A stretch of 64,000 nucleotides of DNA from Lepeophtheirus salmonis (GCF_016086655.4 NC_052132.2:16122805-16186804); one strand, 5' to 3'; positions 23,900 to 37,521 are shown, counted from the first letter of the stretch. Numbers and translations: made by a program. The notes: generated by a model not told the origin, from the sequence alone.

Positions 23900-26800
23900 C
23901 TAATGCGTAACGAGTGCTAAAGTTGATTTAACCTATTCCCAAATGAAGTAGATGAATTGTTGCCTCAATCATAACCCTCTAAAATGGAAGAAATTTCCTT
24001 TATAATATTTAAATAATTACATACTACCGATAAAAATTTCATTATTTATGTGTAATCAGAAAATTATATTTTGTTTGAAACTGATTGAATATTTTCTTTG
24101 AAAAATTAAAAGACTTATTTGTTGGATAAAAACTGATGATTATTCATTTGCTTTATTTTATGATAAAAATACCGATATTTTTATAAAAACTTGCATACTT
24201 TAAAATTATATTTCTGATTATACATAAAGGTTTCAGACACTAATTTCAACATGATATTTATAGATTGTTGAATATAATTATTTCCAAAGAATTTTAAGAT
24301 TAGAGATATGTTAGTTTTAAAGTATTTTTTTTTAAAGTTTACAAATATGTAAAAGAGTTATTTTGTTATTGGAACCTTTTCTGAAGGCTTTTAACAAAGT
24401 GTATATATTTTTTGACAAATATTTGTTACGTATAATTTGCTTAAATTTATGGCACACAGCTTCATAAGGTAGTTTATCTCTGAATTTATATACAAAACAT
24501 AGAAAAATATGTAAATATATTGAAAATCCAATGTTACATAGTTCAACTTACCTGCACAGAAAATTGCAGGAGCTAGGACAGAAATAACGAACATAATGTG
24601 TTAACGTTTGACACAATGATCTAACAAGTAAATCTTCACAACCTTTCAAAAAATTATATATTAATTAATAATATTCCTTATCATTCCATGGTACTTTTTA
24701 AGTCCACCTTTACATAAGCCACACGGACGTGGACACTTTTTTTCTAAATCCAAATATTTTAATGGATAATCGATGCATTTAACAGATATTTCCTGGCATT
24801 AACCTATTATAAAATACACCTACATTAATTGCTAAGTCTTCAAATATTTTAATTTTGAATAAATTTACTCATGGATCCACAAGTTCCTCTACATTGGAAA
24901 TCGTTATTATGGTTCATACAAAAATATTCATCTTTTTCATACTGTAGTTTTTATCATTACAAATTATGGCACCTTACATATTTAAAATTTAAGAAACTAT
25001 AATTATCGAATAATAGTTCTATCTACAGTGTGTTAGCTAGAATAAATTATTTTGGACAACATTAACAAAATCATCAAGAGCTCAAACATGACTTAGATTA
25101 GCACCTTGAAATTTATTAACTAGTGAAAAAAAGAAATCTTATATACTACTGAACTTCAAAACTTTGAACTTTCAAATTATGTTGCTGAATTTCAAATGTT
25201 TCATTACAGTTACGAAACAATTAGGCTACTCAAGTGATCAGAACCACTGAACTTTCCCCCGATAGGCAATATTCACAAATGTTTGATATAATAAGTTAGT
25301 ACTTAAAATGAAAGTACTTTATCTTGATTTGAAGACAATTATACCTGGAGATATCCTAGATATTTCCAAGCCATCCTTTGAATTAATTCAAACATAACTG
25401 TAATTGCTCTTCTCAAACTAATGATTCCATTGACAGAGGACAAATATCTTTGAATTGAGAGATATTGATATTATAATATCTAACCAAAAAAAAGTTCAGA
25501 GATGTATTAAATGATTTCTTAGACAAAGTAATGAGACCATCAATAGACACAATTTCAAAATCTATGATCGTGATTGTCATACACAGTTGAAACTATAATG
25601 ATATGACAACATTTCTTTGATATTATAATCTTTCTCTTGGACATTGAAAGATGAACAAAAATGATCTGGAAGCAATCAATCATTCTGAATCATGCCCGAA
25701 GATATTTACTCACAATGGTAAATATGGCTAAATGGTTAATATTCATTGTATGTACTATGGAATGGGGTTTCTGACCACATATATATTGTACAACTTCAAT
25801 TATAATTAATCTGGTTGAAATGTGGAAAATGAATTTCTATAAAGCTACGTCAATCCAAAATATACATTACGAATATTAAAACTCCTATTATGGTATTTGC
25901 ATGAAATTTTGATACCCTTTAGCAATAAAGAATTATTATTCTACGACATTTATTTTTTAAATCTTCTCTAACTTGATAAGAAGTTTACCTTATTCTCCGT
26001 TGTCCAATATTTGTACATTTGTTTTTAGCACTCCAAATAACGGTAATTTCCATTACTTTCACAACTTCCAATAAAATTTAGGACGGAGCTCTGATCCATA
26101 TTTGATTCGATTTGGAGATTAGTTCAGTGATTCTGATCGTTTGAGTATCCAAAGTGTATTTCGTTGGGCTACAATTTGTTTTTCTTCAAAATTGAATATA
26201 AGGATTAACATGCTATGTATCGCTTGAGAAAGTGAACTTCAATAAAGCTTTCGAAATTCAAGAGCATCACTTTAAACTTTTGAAGTTCAGCAACATCACT
26301 TTAAATTCAAACTACTGAATCCCTTTACAAATAGAGAATGTCGATTAAAAAAAAAAGTCCTTTTCAAATAACTATGGAGGTAAAAACACACCCCTTTGAA
26401 GACTGAAACTTACAAACATAACTTTTTTTTTAAATACAAAAGAAGATCAAATGAACAGGTCACTCTTGTACACACGCTAAAATATAAGTTTGAATGAATT
26501 TGACTTTTTTGTGACCTTAAAACTGTACTTAATAAGCTTAAAATATTATATACATATTGCTTGCAACATAAAAAGGCTTTCATGATCACGACATTCGCGA
26601 GTTTCTTATTATTACTTTGGAAATATATTTAAAGAAATAAGCATTAATGGGTGAAAAAGTAATTTTCGGGATGAAGGCTATTTTTGTTTTCTAGAGTGTT
26701 TTTTTTTTTTTTTTTGCATTCAAGCGTTTGGTTAAAATTTGAATTTCTCATATTCATAAATTAACACCCTCCCCTCCCCCCTTTCCCCTAGTCTGATGAG

Positions 26801-27280
26801 GAAGCAGGCCACAGTGTTCAGGGGAAGAAATTGTCTAAATTCTCCCTGCACCAGTTGATAGCCTTGTTCAATTTGGTTACCTTTACGGTATCAAAACTGA
26901 TCTTTCAAACAATGTATGTTTCATGCCCCATGATAATTTGTTTAGAGTTTATTTAAGATTTAATTCATGGTGCATTTTTCCTTAGGGACACAGTAATGAA
27001 TATCACCTAATTATATTAAGCAAATAACATCACCTGAATAGATTTATTTAATAAATATAGTGTTAATTTTTTTTTTTTTTTGTAAAATAATCAAATTTTA
27101 ATCATTATAGTTAATTATCATACTATACACTTTCAACATTATATATTTTTAATACTTTGTGTTTTTGTTATCGTTGCTGTTAAAACAAAAGGATATTTAA
27201 ATTAGTTAATTCCATTAATGAATTGATTTAAAAGAATTGTAAAAGTAATTGAATGTGTTGTTAGTTATGTATTTATAGTG
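23900..27280. other. Long AT-rich stretch without a recognised gene
   Basis: No domain-bearing frame on either strand. 'agtccacctttac' near 24,700 resembles the inverted end of the 4,145 element. Two AT-rich patches share 'ttgaacttcaaaactttgaa'-like words (25,150-25,250 and 26,230-26,330). A poly-T run lies near 26,698 and a C-rich tract near 26,766-26,790. Confidence 0.35.
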
Positions 27281-27283
27281 TTA

Positions 27284-28160
27284 TCTATACTAATAAAGCA
27301 AAGTATGTCTGTATCTAAGTTTCAATTCTGATTCAATATGTCCTTTTAAATGCATTAGTAGATACCTGATCTAAAGATTAACAAAATCCAGCGTTAGCAT
27401 CATACTGAAAATAATGAAAACAAAAGAGTATTTGAATTTAAATGAAAATGAATACAAATCTCGTAGACATTTAGTAAACTCGTTAAAAGAAAAGGGAAAG
27501 GTGGTTCTTTAAATGATTAAAAAGATAAATACGACTTCAGATTAGGTTCAGCACGTCATAAGAAGTTATTCTTTTGAAGCCAGTTATTATTATTATTTTA
27601 TTCTAGAGGAGATAACATCTAAGTATTGAGATACTTCATTAGTCACCTGATCATTCTGTTGTTATTTCTCTAAATTTTCTGGAAAGTGTACATGTTTTTC
27701 CACAGACATTAGCAACATATGATCGATTGTGGCCAGAGATATGTGCGACAAAGTAAGGACAAACCTTTAGTTGACGATGTAGATCTCATCTCAATTAACC
27801 CTGATTAAGCTGTTGTACGTCTTCCTGAAGGAGTTAAAAGAACCCGTCTCTCTATATGATGTATCTCCGCACGATCAGAGCTCGAGAGATTGTTCTTATG
27901 GTTCTACTGAAAAATTAGTTGTAAGAATTGATGAGATACAAACGAAAGATATTTGAGAGTCTCAAAAAGAACATGACAAAATGGAAGAATGGTCCCTTTG
28001 TACGGAATCAGAGTCAACATATAATCAGGTGTTATGAAGATCAATACGAAACTGAAGAGCTCAAAATTATTTTAGATATTAACTATGAAGGAGAGAATGT
28101 GATAAATATTGAAATTGTTCTGTTCGTTATTATTTATGTGATATGTATACGTACGTAAGT
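27284..28160 (+). other. Possible Helitron-like 5' end and decayed sequence
   Basis: The sequence TCTATACTAATAAAG at 27,284, preceded by A, resembles the 5' terminus of animal Helitron families (TC..., with TCTATACTAAT common). A 76-codon frame at 27,928-28,158 lies downstream but has no recognisable Rep or helicase motif, and no 3' hairpin-CTRR end was identified. Confidence 0.25.
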
Positions 28161-28549
28161 AAACATCGAGGTGACTATATACCTATAAGTAGATAAAGTA
28201 AATTAAAGGACAGATCTATATTGAAAAAAAATATTTTTATTATAACTTGGAGCTAAAAAAGAATTCAGAGCACATTTAGTTAATATTTTTTTTTTATTAT
28301 TATTTAATTTTCTTATTATTCTACAATTATGATCATTTTTTACCATTTTCTTTCCTTCCTCTACTTAGCTATTAATTTCCGAAACAATATTTATACAGCA
28401 ATCTTTTGAAGATTCAGTAGCTAGATACAGTATCGAAGGTATATCCTGGATATTATAAAGATAAATCCTCTTTTGAAGATTTTCCACTGATTCAACCTCT
28501 CACTAAACAAGGAACAAATCTGACCCCAATTACGCAAATGAATTTGCTA

Positions 28550-29045
28550 CATATCTCACTCTAGATCCAGAATATTAATTCTTGTTTTTACCCTGAAAAT
28601 ATTTTTACTACGCTCATGATTGGGACAACATGATCCTATTGGGAGGGTTGGATGTCTTTTCTTTGTTCAGCTCCAGCCCATATATATTTCTAGGCTTGGC
28701 AAGTAAATTCAACAGCACTTGGATCCTCTTGATTAGCTGGGACTCCAAATTTAGCTTCTATAGTTAATGCCACATCTTGTGCATATAAATATCCTAGATA
28801 GTATGCAAGTCTGGGAACAATCCGTGCATGCCTTTCAATGGACAGGGAGCCTTGTCTACAGCAAGCAGAATAAAATGATGGCTAATATAAGCTAAGGCAA
28901 TTCTACCATTTTAACTAAATGGGTTTTTTTCTTGCAGCATTTCCCTCCAATGATGGAATAATGTTCTGGTACACCTCAAGAGACCCTTTAACTCCGTTCT
29001 ACTCCTCCTGAGCTTCCCAGACAGGTATAATGGTTTTTAGAGATA
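28550..29045 (-). pseudogene. LINE reverse transcriptase palm fragment
   Basis: On the minus strand, 'GYLYAQDVALTIEA' (about 28,800-28,755) matches reverse-transcriptase motif C (YADDVAL), with the first catalytic Asp replaced by Gln. After a frameshift, 'LLNLLAKPRNIYGLELNKEK' (about 28,710-28,645) matches the following motif D region. Upstream 'CRQGSLSIE' resembles motif B (VRQGCPLS). Endonuclease and C-terminal parts are missing. It is a small dead fragment of a different LINE from those at 12-22 kb. Confidence 0.55.
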
Positions 29046-29942
29046 CAAGTTCATCTACTCTTTTCTAACACACGGATTTATACTCAAAATATTAAGACTC
29101 AACTGAACTTAGATGTACCTAAATATGTATGCCAGAAAATAGTTATCAAAATTATTTAAAATTGAACCAATGATAATGATTTGTTAAACTCTTAATTAAA
29201 CATTATTCAAGTCCAATTAAAAAATTTCCCCTTCTTTTGGAGGAAAGTTTTGACAAGTTTGTTCATTTATTTTCTAAAATAAAAAACAGCATTTGTCTTG
29301 AGGGCTCAAATCATGTAGACTGTAGGGTGGGTTAAAAAAGGATTCAGCTCGTCTACCAATTACTTAACATCAAAACAAATGACGACAACAACAACGACTT
29401 TTACTATCTTTAAAAGAAATGAGGGCTCTTCTTTTTAATTGGAATAACTTTTCTTCATTTTTTTTTTTTGAGGGAGGAAAAGTAAACTTGTTTTGAGTTC
29501 TTTTGAATGAAAATCACATTTATAGATATAAAAGGGGTGGAATAATTCTGATTTTTCTTCTTCCTACTTTTAAATTATGAAATTCAAAATTGTTGATAAA
29601 AAGAGAATCTCAATATGGTTGAGTTAATTTATTATATATATATTTTTTTTTTCATGAAAGGGGTTGATATTTATGTTTTTCATGGTCTTTGATTAAAGTT
29701 TTCTTTTAAAGAAAATCAAAGAATGGTGAAACCATTCTTTCCCCTTGAATATTTGTGTCTAAACGATACACACATACATTTCCCCTAACTTCTATAGGTA
29801 GAACGTAACATATATCAATACCTAATATAAATAATTCATGATTTTTAGTATTCTAAGAAAATGGGACATTTCAAAATATATTGGATAGTTCCTTTACGTG
29901 AAGCTTTAGAAACTCAGTCATTGAACTCTAGCACGCCTTTAA

Positions 29943-30075
29943 TTCGCTAACCCAAAAATACACTAAGTATTATTTGGTCAGTTGTCGATTCCTTCGTCTC
30001 GCTTGATACATCATGGCTATTTAATAATTTAATCTTAGTGATAAATAAACGAAGTAATAAGTTGTTCTCTAATTT
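29943..30075 (+). repeat. Dispersed repeat family Y, copy 1
   Basis: Matches 35,711-35,845: 'cagttgtcgattccttcg' followed by 'cttgatacatcatggctatt', against 'cagctgtcgatgccttcg' and 'cttgatacgtcatggttatt'. Noncoding and unrecognised. Confidence 0.5.
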
Positions 30076-30501
30076 ATACTCTGTTTCATAAAGGGCAGGC
30101 ATACAACTTCTTGTGGATCCCTCGTTGTTTATATAATATATATATTTTAGCCATTATATAATTTCTATGAATAAATTTTGACTATCATACACAAATAAAA
30201 ATGTATGGCTACACTTTCAATAAAATACTCTGTACTATGTACTTTCGCCATAAAAACTATCTTGCCACCGGACGTTTTGTCTTAAACAATTCTGTCTTGG
30301 GACATTTTACCTTAAAATATAAATAAATGAGGCTTATTGTTTATTTTTGGTTGAAATGAATGTTCTCTCTGAATTTTCTAAATAGAAATATCTAATGTTT
30401 ATACCAATAAAATGCATTAAATGTTTGTTTTCTGTTGAAACAATAAATGTCTCATATTATGCTTGTTCGTCAATCTACGAGTCTTTGATAAATGTAAAGT
30501 A

Positions 30502-31146
30502 GGGTGTTTTTTTTAATAACTTTATTCGAATTTCCATTACATTTAGTACAGAAAAGTTGTCATATGAAATGCAAATAGCCTAAGAAAAATTTATATTCCC
30601 TACGAAGTCATCTTAAGGTAGCAAATCTAATTCAAAGTTTGAAAGGAGTTTTTTATTTCGTCAATAAAGATTAAAATAAAGCAATCATCATTATTTTTGC
30701 ATAATTAACTATGATAAACATTATTCTAATCTATCAGAAGTAATAAAAAATAGTTTTTCTGAGCAAAAAGATAAAACATCATAGGAAAATTTTGATCTTA
30801 TCTTTCTGAACTTGTAAAAAAGGATTATACGCGGATGATTAAATTACTTTAATTTTTTACCTTTTTTTTGTTCCCTTTCACTTTTTTAGAAAAAAAAGTT
30901 TTTGAAATACTTTTGATAGGTTATAAGAAGGTCTATCAAAATTATTTTATGCAAAATAACTAAAAACGTCTTCTTTGTATCTTTATTCACTAAGTATAGA
31001 GTTGCATACTTTTTTCATAAATTGTTCTATATGTGCTACCGAAAGATGACTTCGTAGGACAATGAAATTTTCTAAAGGTTATTTTCATTCTGTATGATGA
31101 CTTTTCGTCACTAACTGTAATCAGAATTCGAAAAAACTTTAAACCC
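30502..31146. mobile_element. Foldback-type MITE with ~115-bp inverted arms
   Basis: The left arm (30,502-30,633) and right arm (31,031-31,146) are inverted copies. Left 'cctacgaagtcatcttaagg' (30,598-30,617) pairs with right 'gatgacttcgtaggacaatg'; further out 'tagtacagaaaagttgtcat' corresponds to 'tagtgacgaaaagtcatcat', and both ends start near 'ggg...ttcgaatt'. The ~395-bp centre is AT-rich with no frame. A non-autonomous DNA element is the likely interpretation. Confidence 0.65.
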
Positions 31147-31239
31147 AAACCTCTCAAATGTACAAGATACTAAAAAAACTCTATGAAGGGTTACCCAGCC
31201 ATATTTTTATGATTTATTAGACTTTTGAATTTTAAATTG

Positions 31240-31445
31240 GGCAATTGAGAGTTCAATAAGAATTATTTGAGGTATTCAAAGTATTTTCTCTCAGCTGCCA
31301 TGATAGTTGAGAGACGTTGCCGAAATGAGGAGCAAACTCAGACAATCTTCTCCAATTTCGTTGGATGGAACTTCCCATGCTTTTTTGAGGGCTGACTTGA
31401 GGCAGCCAATGAAGTTGTAGTGGATGCTGTTCAAATTGTTCCCAT
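31240..31445 (-). pseudogene. Mariner transposase C-terminal fragment
   Basis: In two overlapping minus frames, 'GCLKSALKKAWEVPSNEI' and then 'VCSSFRQRLSTIMAAERKYF' match the C-terminal end of Tc1/mariner transposases (LKA.LKKAWE...CSSFRSRL..II.AEGG). A frameshift separates them. Catalytic motifs are absent. Unclear inverted ends may lie near 31,187-31,204 ('gggttacccagcc') and 31,630-31,645 ('ccagccaccttgt'). Confidence 0.5.
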
Positions 31446-31649
31446 GCCTTTCTCAAGCAGGTTGGTAATAATTTTCAATTTGCTCTTGGGAATTCATTTT
31501 TCAAGTTATCGGAATAAAACTGGTCAAAAAAAAGTAAAAATAACAGTACTCCATTTGTTTATTAGGATCAAGCTGGAAAAAGGGGTTACCAGATCTCGTA
31601 AATTAGTATCAAAGTCATTTAAGTTTATTTCCAGCCACCTTGTATAGTG

Positions 31650-34420
31650 TATATACCTATAGAAATAGCTAATTTGCATTCAATGATGTATCAATATTTT
31701 AGAAGAAAGGATATATTTTTAATTACACAGTCAGTAAGTAATGTTATAATCTTAGAAGCTCGTTGGTACCAGCATATCGCTTGATATGTAGGGACTAAAG
31801 TTAATATCTTGGTGCATTATACTAAATAGATAATACATGAATTAGTTTTGAGGTTGAAGGCACATATAATAAAATCTTTCAAGTTCCTATTTGCTCATGA
31901 ACATTTGACAAATAAAAATGATTTTTTTGTTCATACTGCCTTGCAAGTAATGCTATGTATTTTGTGAAGAAAAGTATTTTCTTTTCCATTCCTTTTTCTT
32001 TTACACAAAAATACATAAGAATTTGTTCCCAGCGTACACTATAATTACTACAGTATATGGATTTCATAAATGAATAAACGAAGTTAACATGTTTTTTAAC
32101 TATAAAATGAAAAAATATATAAAATTCGTTTCCTTTTCATAACCATTTTTTGGAATTTTTTATTCATCCGATTTTGATTGTTTTTGGAGGAGTTTTATTA
32201 CGGGCAGGAAGCTTTAACCAGATAGAGCCCTTGGAATTCCACTGGCACTGAAAAAATATTGAAGAGTATTCTTACTAATACCCCAATCCATGCCGTGATG
32301 AGTTCGGATTTTGGTTTGGCTAAACTTTGTTTCATAGTACGACCTCTACTCTGTATACCTATAAAAACGTTTATCCCAATTTATTTCCTGCCTACAATCA
32401 AAATAAATAATTTAATAGTCAAGTGTCAAGTTATATGTATCAGAAAATTATAAAATATTATTATTTTTTAATGTGATATGTGTGCTTCATTTTATCCCTA
32501 GATAGTTTAGATTTTATTATCAAAATAAATTATTAACGTTTATATAAGAAGTGTTTAAATTCAGAGGGAGCTATTCGAACATTAATATATGTGTTTGGTT
32601 ATATAAGCGTACATCTATTTATTTCCCATATGGGCTTAAAAACATCCACAAGATTGACATTTTTTACTTTTTTTTTACATGACAAAAATATTCCTGGAGT
32701 TTATTTAAATTTACATATTTTTTTTTTTTTTGTCAAATGACTTGTTTGAAGTGATTTATTGTGACATGCTTGCGAGAGTTTCAAATGAAGCGAATGTCCT
32801 TATATTATATAAATTGAGACTCTAAAATTGGGATTTTGCCTCCACATCAAGCATATATATGTACTTTTCGTTATATCTTTGCTAACTTAGATCATTAGAT
32901 CGTATTAATAAATATATTTAATGAAGAAGAAATGGATGATAATTTGTGTAAGAATACAAAAATAATCCAAACTCAATTTTGACTAAAATCATGCTGGCTT
33001 TATTTTGTGTTGACGGGTTGATTTTGTTGATATATAAGTTACATAAGAGTCAAGGCCGCTGATGGGATTTTTCTTTAGATGTTTTTTTTATTATATATAT
33101 ATTTATATTTTGTTCAAATTTACCGCATCTCTTTTTTTTTTTGTACTCTCAAATGGGTCTTTTTTTAAAAACAAGATTGGGCCCTTTCAATGTTTCTCCT
33201 AAATAATAAAAGGGCTTATTGATAAATGATTCGGTTCATTTTCAATCGTATCTTTATCCTAGATTGTGTCAATATTTAATATAATGACGTTTATTTTAAG
33301 GAATTGTTAATTCTATTTATTAAAATTTCATATTTGAAATTTCATTTTTCATTTTTTTTTAATATCTACAGTTTTTTCTTTTTTGTGAATAGCAGTGGAA
33401 GTTTTATTTATAAGCCCATCAAACTCTTCAATTTGTCTTAAATCAACAAGGTTTTAGACTAAAGACAAATTAATTTTTTTTCAGAATGTATTTGCTTTTT
33501 TACTTTTAGCATTAAAAGGCTTGATTTACAATCTTAGGTTTCTAATTGCATTCGTTTTTTTGAGAATCATGATTAAAGTTAGCCAAGAGAATAGCAGAGA
33601 CGGCTCTTGACGAATTTAAATTAACGCGAATAAAGCCAGACTTTTCATTCCATTAATTAATTAAAGGGTCAGAATGATGTTGTCTTGATTGTTGATTTTT
33701 TTAAACACATATAGTATTTGTAGCTATTTTTATCTATATAATGTACCTTAAGTTGTGTTCGTAATAATTTTCTTCCCTACTAGCAATTGGCTAGCATACT
33801 ATTACATTTTTTTCCCCCATTCATTTTAAGTGGCTGCTGAGCTATCTATTGTTATTGTTGGTATGCTGTCCAACATAACCACTAAGTATGTACGTACGTG
33901 CAAGCTGAATGAGTATCTGTGGAAGCCAGAGAACAAAAAGAAGTAGTATGGAGGGGGGAGGGAAACTCTTTTGTACCTACAAAAAAGTCAGAAAAAAAGT
34001 TAAAAATATGTTAATATATATTTATATCAAAGATAAGTAGGTGTTTTAATTGTTTTACGACTTTAAATGTGCATTCAATTGCAATTATAAAAAAAAACGT
34101 ACATTCTAATTGCATTCTTTTTTTTGAGGACGATGGTTTAAATTCACATTTATTTTTAAACATTGATAAAATCAATATCTTTTATTTTCATAAAGTTGAC
34201 AAGTTTGAGCATTATTTTTTGAATTTTTAAAAAAATGCGTAGAATGAAAAAGAAAATTGAATTGAATATTGTTATTTTTTTCAAATGACCTCTTTGAATA
34301 AAATTTGTTGTGTATTGCCAAATTTTCTTTCGAGCAATTTTCCTAGTACTGATTTTTAGTGGACCGAACTTAAAGTACATTGTAAAAGGTTGCCCACACA
34401 CCATAATGTATCTTTCTATC
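31650..34420. other. AT-rich intergenic stretch
   Basis: No gene recognised. An inverted-orientation block of the AT repeat ('gtgaatagcagtgg') lies near 33,388. Around 34,270-34,404 the sequence ending 'aaaggttgcccacacacc' has a coding-like minus frame of 82 codons, but no family was recognised. Confidence 0.35.
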
Positions 34421-34423
34421 TCA

Positions 34424-35109
34424 AAATTTTTAAACGCTTATATCTCGAAGTTCCGTAACCGAAAATAAAAAATTCCAGCGCAAGTAACTCGGTAAATCTT
34501 TTGGTTTTGTTTTTCTTACTCGCATCAAACAAAGTCATTTACGATGAATGACGAGGCCAAACGTCATATGGTTGCCACTCTCATCCGCGCCGGTAGGTCC
34601 GTCTACTTGGAGGTTTTGAAGGACAAGGTCCTTCCATAGGCCCTCAAGATCTCTAATGGGACCCCTTTATCTTCCTGCAGGATGGGGCACCTGCCCATAC
34701 CTTTGGAATAACTCAGGATTGGTTCGATGCCAACATGCCATTTTGGAACAAAAACATTTGGCCACATCAATCACCTGATTTGAATTCCCTTGACTACAGT
34801 GTGCGGTGGAAAATTGAGAAGAAGACCTATGCTACCCGCCACCCGAATTTGGACTAATTGAAGGCCAGTGTCAATGAGCAATGGACAGCCATGGAAGACC
34901 ATTACATCATCAATATGTGCAAGGCCTTACGCGGGCGCTTGAAGGGTGTCATAGCAGCTGATGGCGGTTATATCGAGTAATTATATTAAATTTTGTACCA
35001 GAATAAAGTCTCTATTATATAATTCTCAAAAAAAAATACGTTATACGAATCTAATTACACATTTAATTATTTGCCACAAATAGTCTGCGTATTTTTGCAA
35101 CTACCGATA
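34424..35109 (+). mobile_element. Internally deleted Tc1/mariner (family of 48,410 copy)
   Basis: Starts with 5' leader sequence shared with the 48,410-49,252 copy ('tttttaaacgcttatatctc'). The N-terminal ATG at 34,542 encodes ~20 codons (MNDEAKRHMVATLIRAGRSV) and jumps directly to the 'YLEVLKDKVLP' region, removing about 195 codons. After frame breaks it keeps the second-Asp motif 'QDGAPAHTFGITQDWF', the third-Asp motif 'SPDLNSLDYSV' and the C-terminus '...VIAADGGYIE' with a stop at 34,980. The right inverted end (35,083-35,109, reverse complement tatcggtagttgcaaaaata) is intact; the left one is lost. Confidence 0.75.
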
Positions 35110-35710
35110 TATGTTGCCAAATACTCAAGTGACAGCTTACTTTGTAGTATGCAGCTCAAAATAGTGTATTTTGATTTCTGATGCAAAACAAAATCTACAT
35201 TTGAGTTTGCAAAAAATCCGTCCATAGAGCCAGACAAGAAAAAAAACTTGGTCTTGTGGCCGAGTCTCAACAACACTATTATGTAGATATGTTTCTTCTT
35301 ATAGGTAGTAGACCCTTTCAATGATAATGATGAAGAAAAAAAAAATCCATATTTTTTCTACACATATAAAATAACAAGTGTGATGTAAAAAAAAAAAAAA
35401 TTCTTCAAAATGTATCATAATAAATTATGTTATTAATCATATGAGAAAAGGTATTTTTTTCTCTTCACACTTTTCTCATATCTTATAACCTAATTTAACT
35501 TTTAATACATTAAAGCTATAATAATAATAATAAAATAGTCACATTATATCCTTAAAAAACAACGAAAATCTAAATATATGAGGTCATATTAAGATTAAAA
35601 AATACATGAATTTCTTTTTTTGGGAAAATACAATGTTATTTTTTTCACCAAAAATTGTTCGGCAAGCTATGTTCTTACTCAGTTTTATCTACTCACACCA
35701 CGGCCTTACC

Positions 35711-35845
35711 TCGCTAGCACACACACAAAAAAAAACCAATGTATTTTGTTGTCAGCTGTCGATGCCTTCGATTCACTTGATACGTCATGGTTATTCAAAA
35801 AATTATTCTTTCTGTTAAATAAAAGAGAGTAAAAAGTTTATAATA
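35711..35845 (+). repeat. Dispersed repeat family Y, copy 2
   Basis: Second copy of the repeat at 29,943. It is followed at once by a partial family X copy. Confidence 0.5.
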
Positions 35846-35859
35846 AGTTTAATGTTTAT

Positions 35860-35975
35860 TTATTTCCTTTCACGCCTGTTTGGAAAGAATCAAATACAAC
35901 GTTATGACATCCAATCTGCTCTCCTTCCAAACATTCTTCAAACTGTTAGGGTGACCACAGTCATTTTCAGGTCAA
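35860..35975 (+). repeat. Repeat family X, 3' part only
   Basis: Contains 'caacgttatgacatccaatc' and 'cattcttcaaactgttaggg' followed by 'tgaccac', matching the end of the family X copies at 59,080-59,160 and 240-330. Confidence 0.5.
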
Positions 35976-37520
35976 AATATTTTCCTACCCGATATAACTA
36001 AAACGAAAATATTTGACGATTTGATGTTTTACAAAGGATTAGATGTATCTTTTATCCATTAAATTATTAATTTTGTTTCATCACATAATTTTTTTTCCGC
36101 TTGACAACTGATTAATTTCTTAAGGATATAATAGGTTAATTTTTTGTGAAACATCAAGGAAAGTAGTACTCTGTCTCACTACCCTATGAATCCTTCCCAA
36201 TTACGGGTATCATGTGTCGTTGAGTCTTTAGGTCAATTTTTGATAGAGTATCGGGAAAAGTTATTACGTAGAACTATGCAATCATAAAAGGATACAGACA
36301 ATAGGGAAGCCTCCATAAGACAATATAACAGAACAGTAAAAAAAGAAACCCAAAATAATTTTGAAATAATCAAACATATTAAACAGACTAAACAGAGAAA
36401 GTATAAATATTATACATGAGATCTTTAATTTTCTAAATTGATTATATTTTGTCCCATAAAAACTCAAACAATCTTATTATTTTTTTACATTTTTAGTTAT
36501 TTTCTTCAAAAAAAAACAACAACTTATAAAACAGACTATTCAGACTTTCCAATGGAATTCTATTGAAGTTAAGAAATCACTTGGAGTGGACAACTGGAAA
36601 TTCGTCGATCACGTTCAAGTGTCATTTTCTCGACTTGTACGTTAGTTAGAGAGATAAGTTTATTTTATTTCGTTATTAATTGTTTGTGCTTTAATATGTC
36701 GCAAAAAGAATTAATTTCAATCACTCAACCTTCATTAGGTATTGAATCAGGAAGTGATCAAATTTCAATTTCCCAGTAATAAAGTGTATATTAGAGCGTA
36801 TCATATTATGCCATTTACTCTTCATACTAATCATTCCCTTGTTTTAGAAATTAAACACCTATTTATTTTCAGTTTCCTTCTTTTTGCTGATTAAACTATT
36901 TAAAATATTGGAGCAAATATTGAAATTTCTAATCATTTTCTCCTATACCGATACGATACAGATATTGGATATTTTGTACGATATATCGCTTTTCCAATTT
37001 CAATCTAGCATATCAGTCCAAGTCTAGTTTAACCATACCAACAGCTCATATGGATTCAATCGATGATCATAGGTTATATATGGTAATGTTTGATTGTTAT
37101 TTGACTTCTAATAAACGTCTTTAATTGAACAAAAATCTCCTTCCCCTCACTGTAAAGTAATACGAATCTCAGTCATAACTTTAAAAAAAAAAAGATAAAT
37201 TTTCAAATCTTTCATATATCTGAAGTTTTCTCCAGGGCTTTGTCAATGATTTTTTTTAATCTTAAGGTGGATTACCACATATATCATATGTAGACACGTA
37301 ATTTATTTTTATGGACTTTGCATATTATTTAAAGGAAATAACACACGACATTAGTAATTTTCATACTTCCAAAATATAATTTTCACTGTATTTTATTTCC
37401 ACAAACATTGCACAATTTAAATTACAGAATCTATATATTTTGAAAGGGAGAATAGTTCAGGTTTGAATATTAGAGAATGGAAAGTTATTTGAAATGAATA
37501 GTCTTTTTGATAATGAACAT
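35976..37520. other. AT-rich intergenic stretch
   Basis: Nothing recognised. The 61-codon minus frame (36,282-36,467) is hydrophobic and AT-driven. Confidence 0.4.
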
Positions 37521-37521
37521 A

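Noticed and set aside
24695..24715. Inverted end of the 4,145 element family ('agtccacctttac')
   Set aside because: Only about 13 bases match and no second end or coding remnant is nearby.
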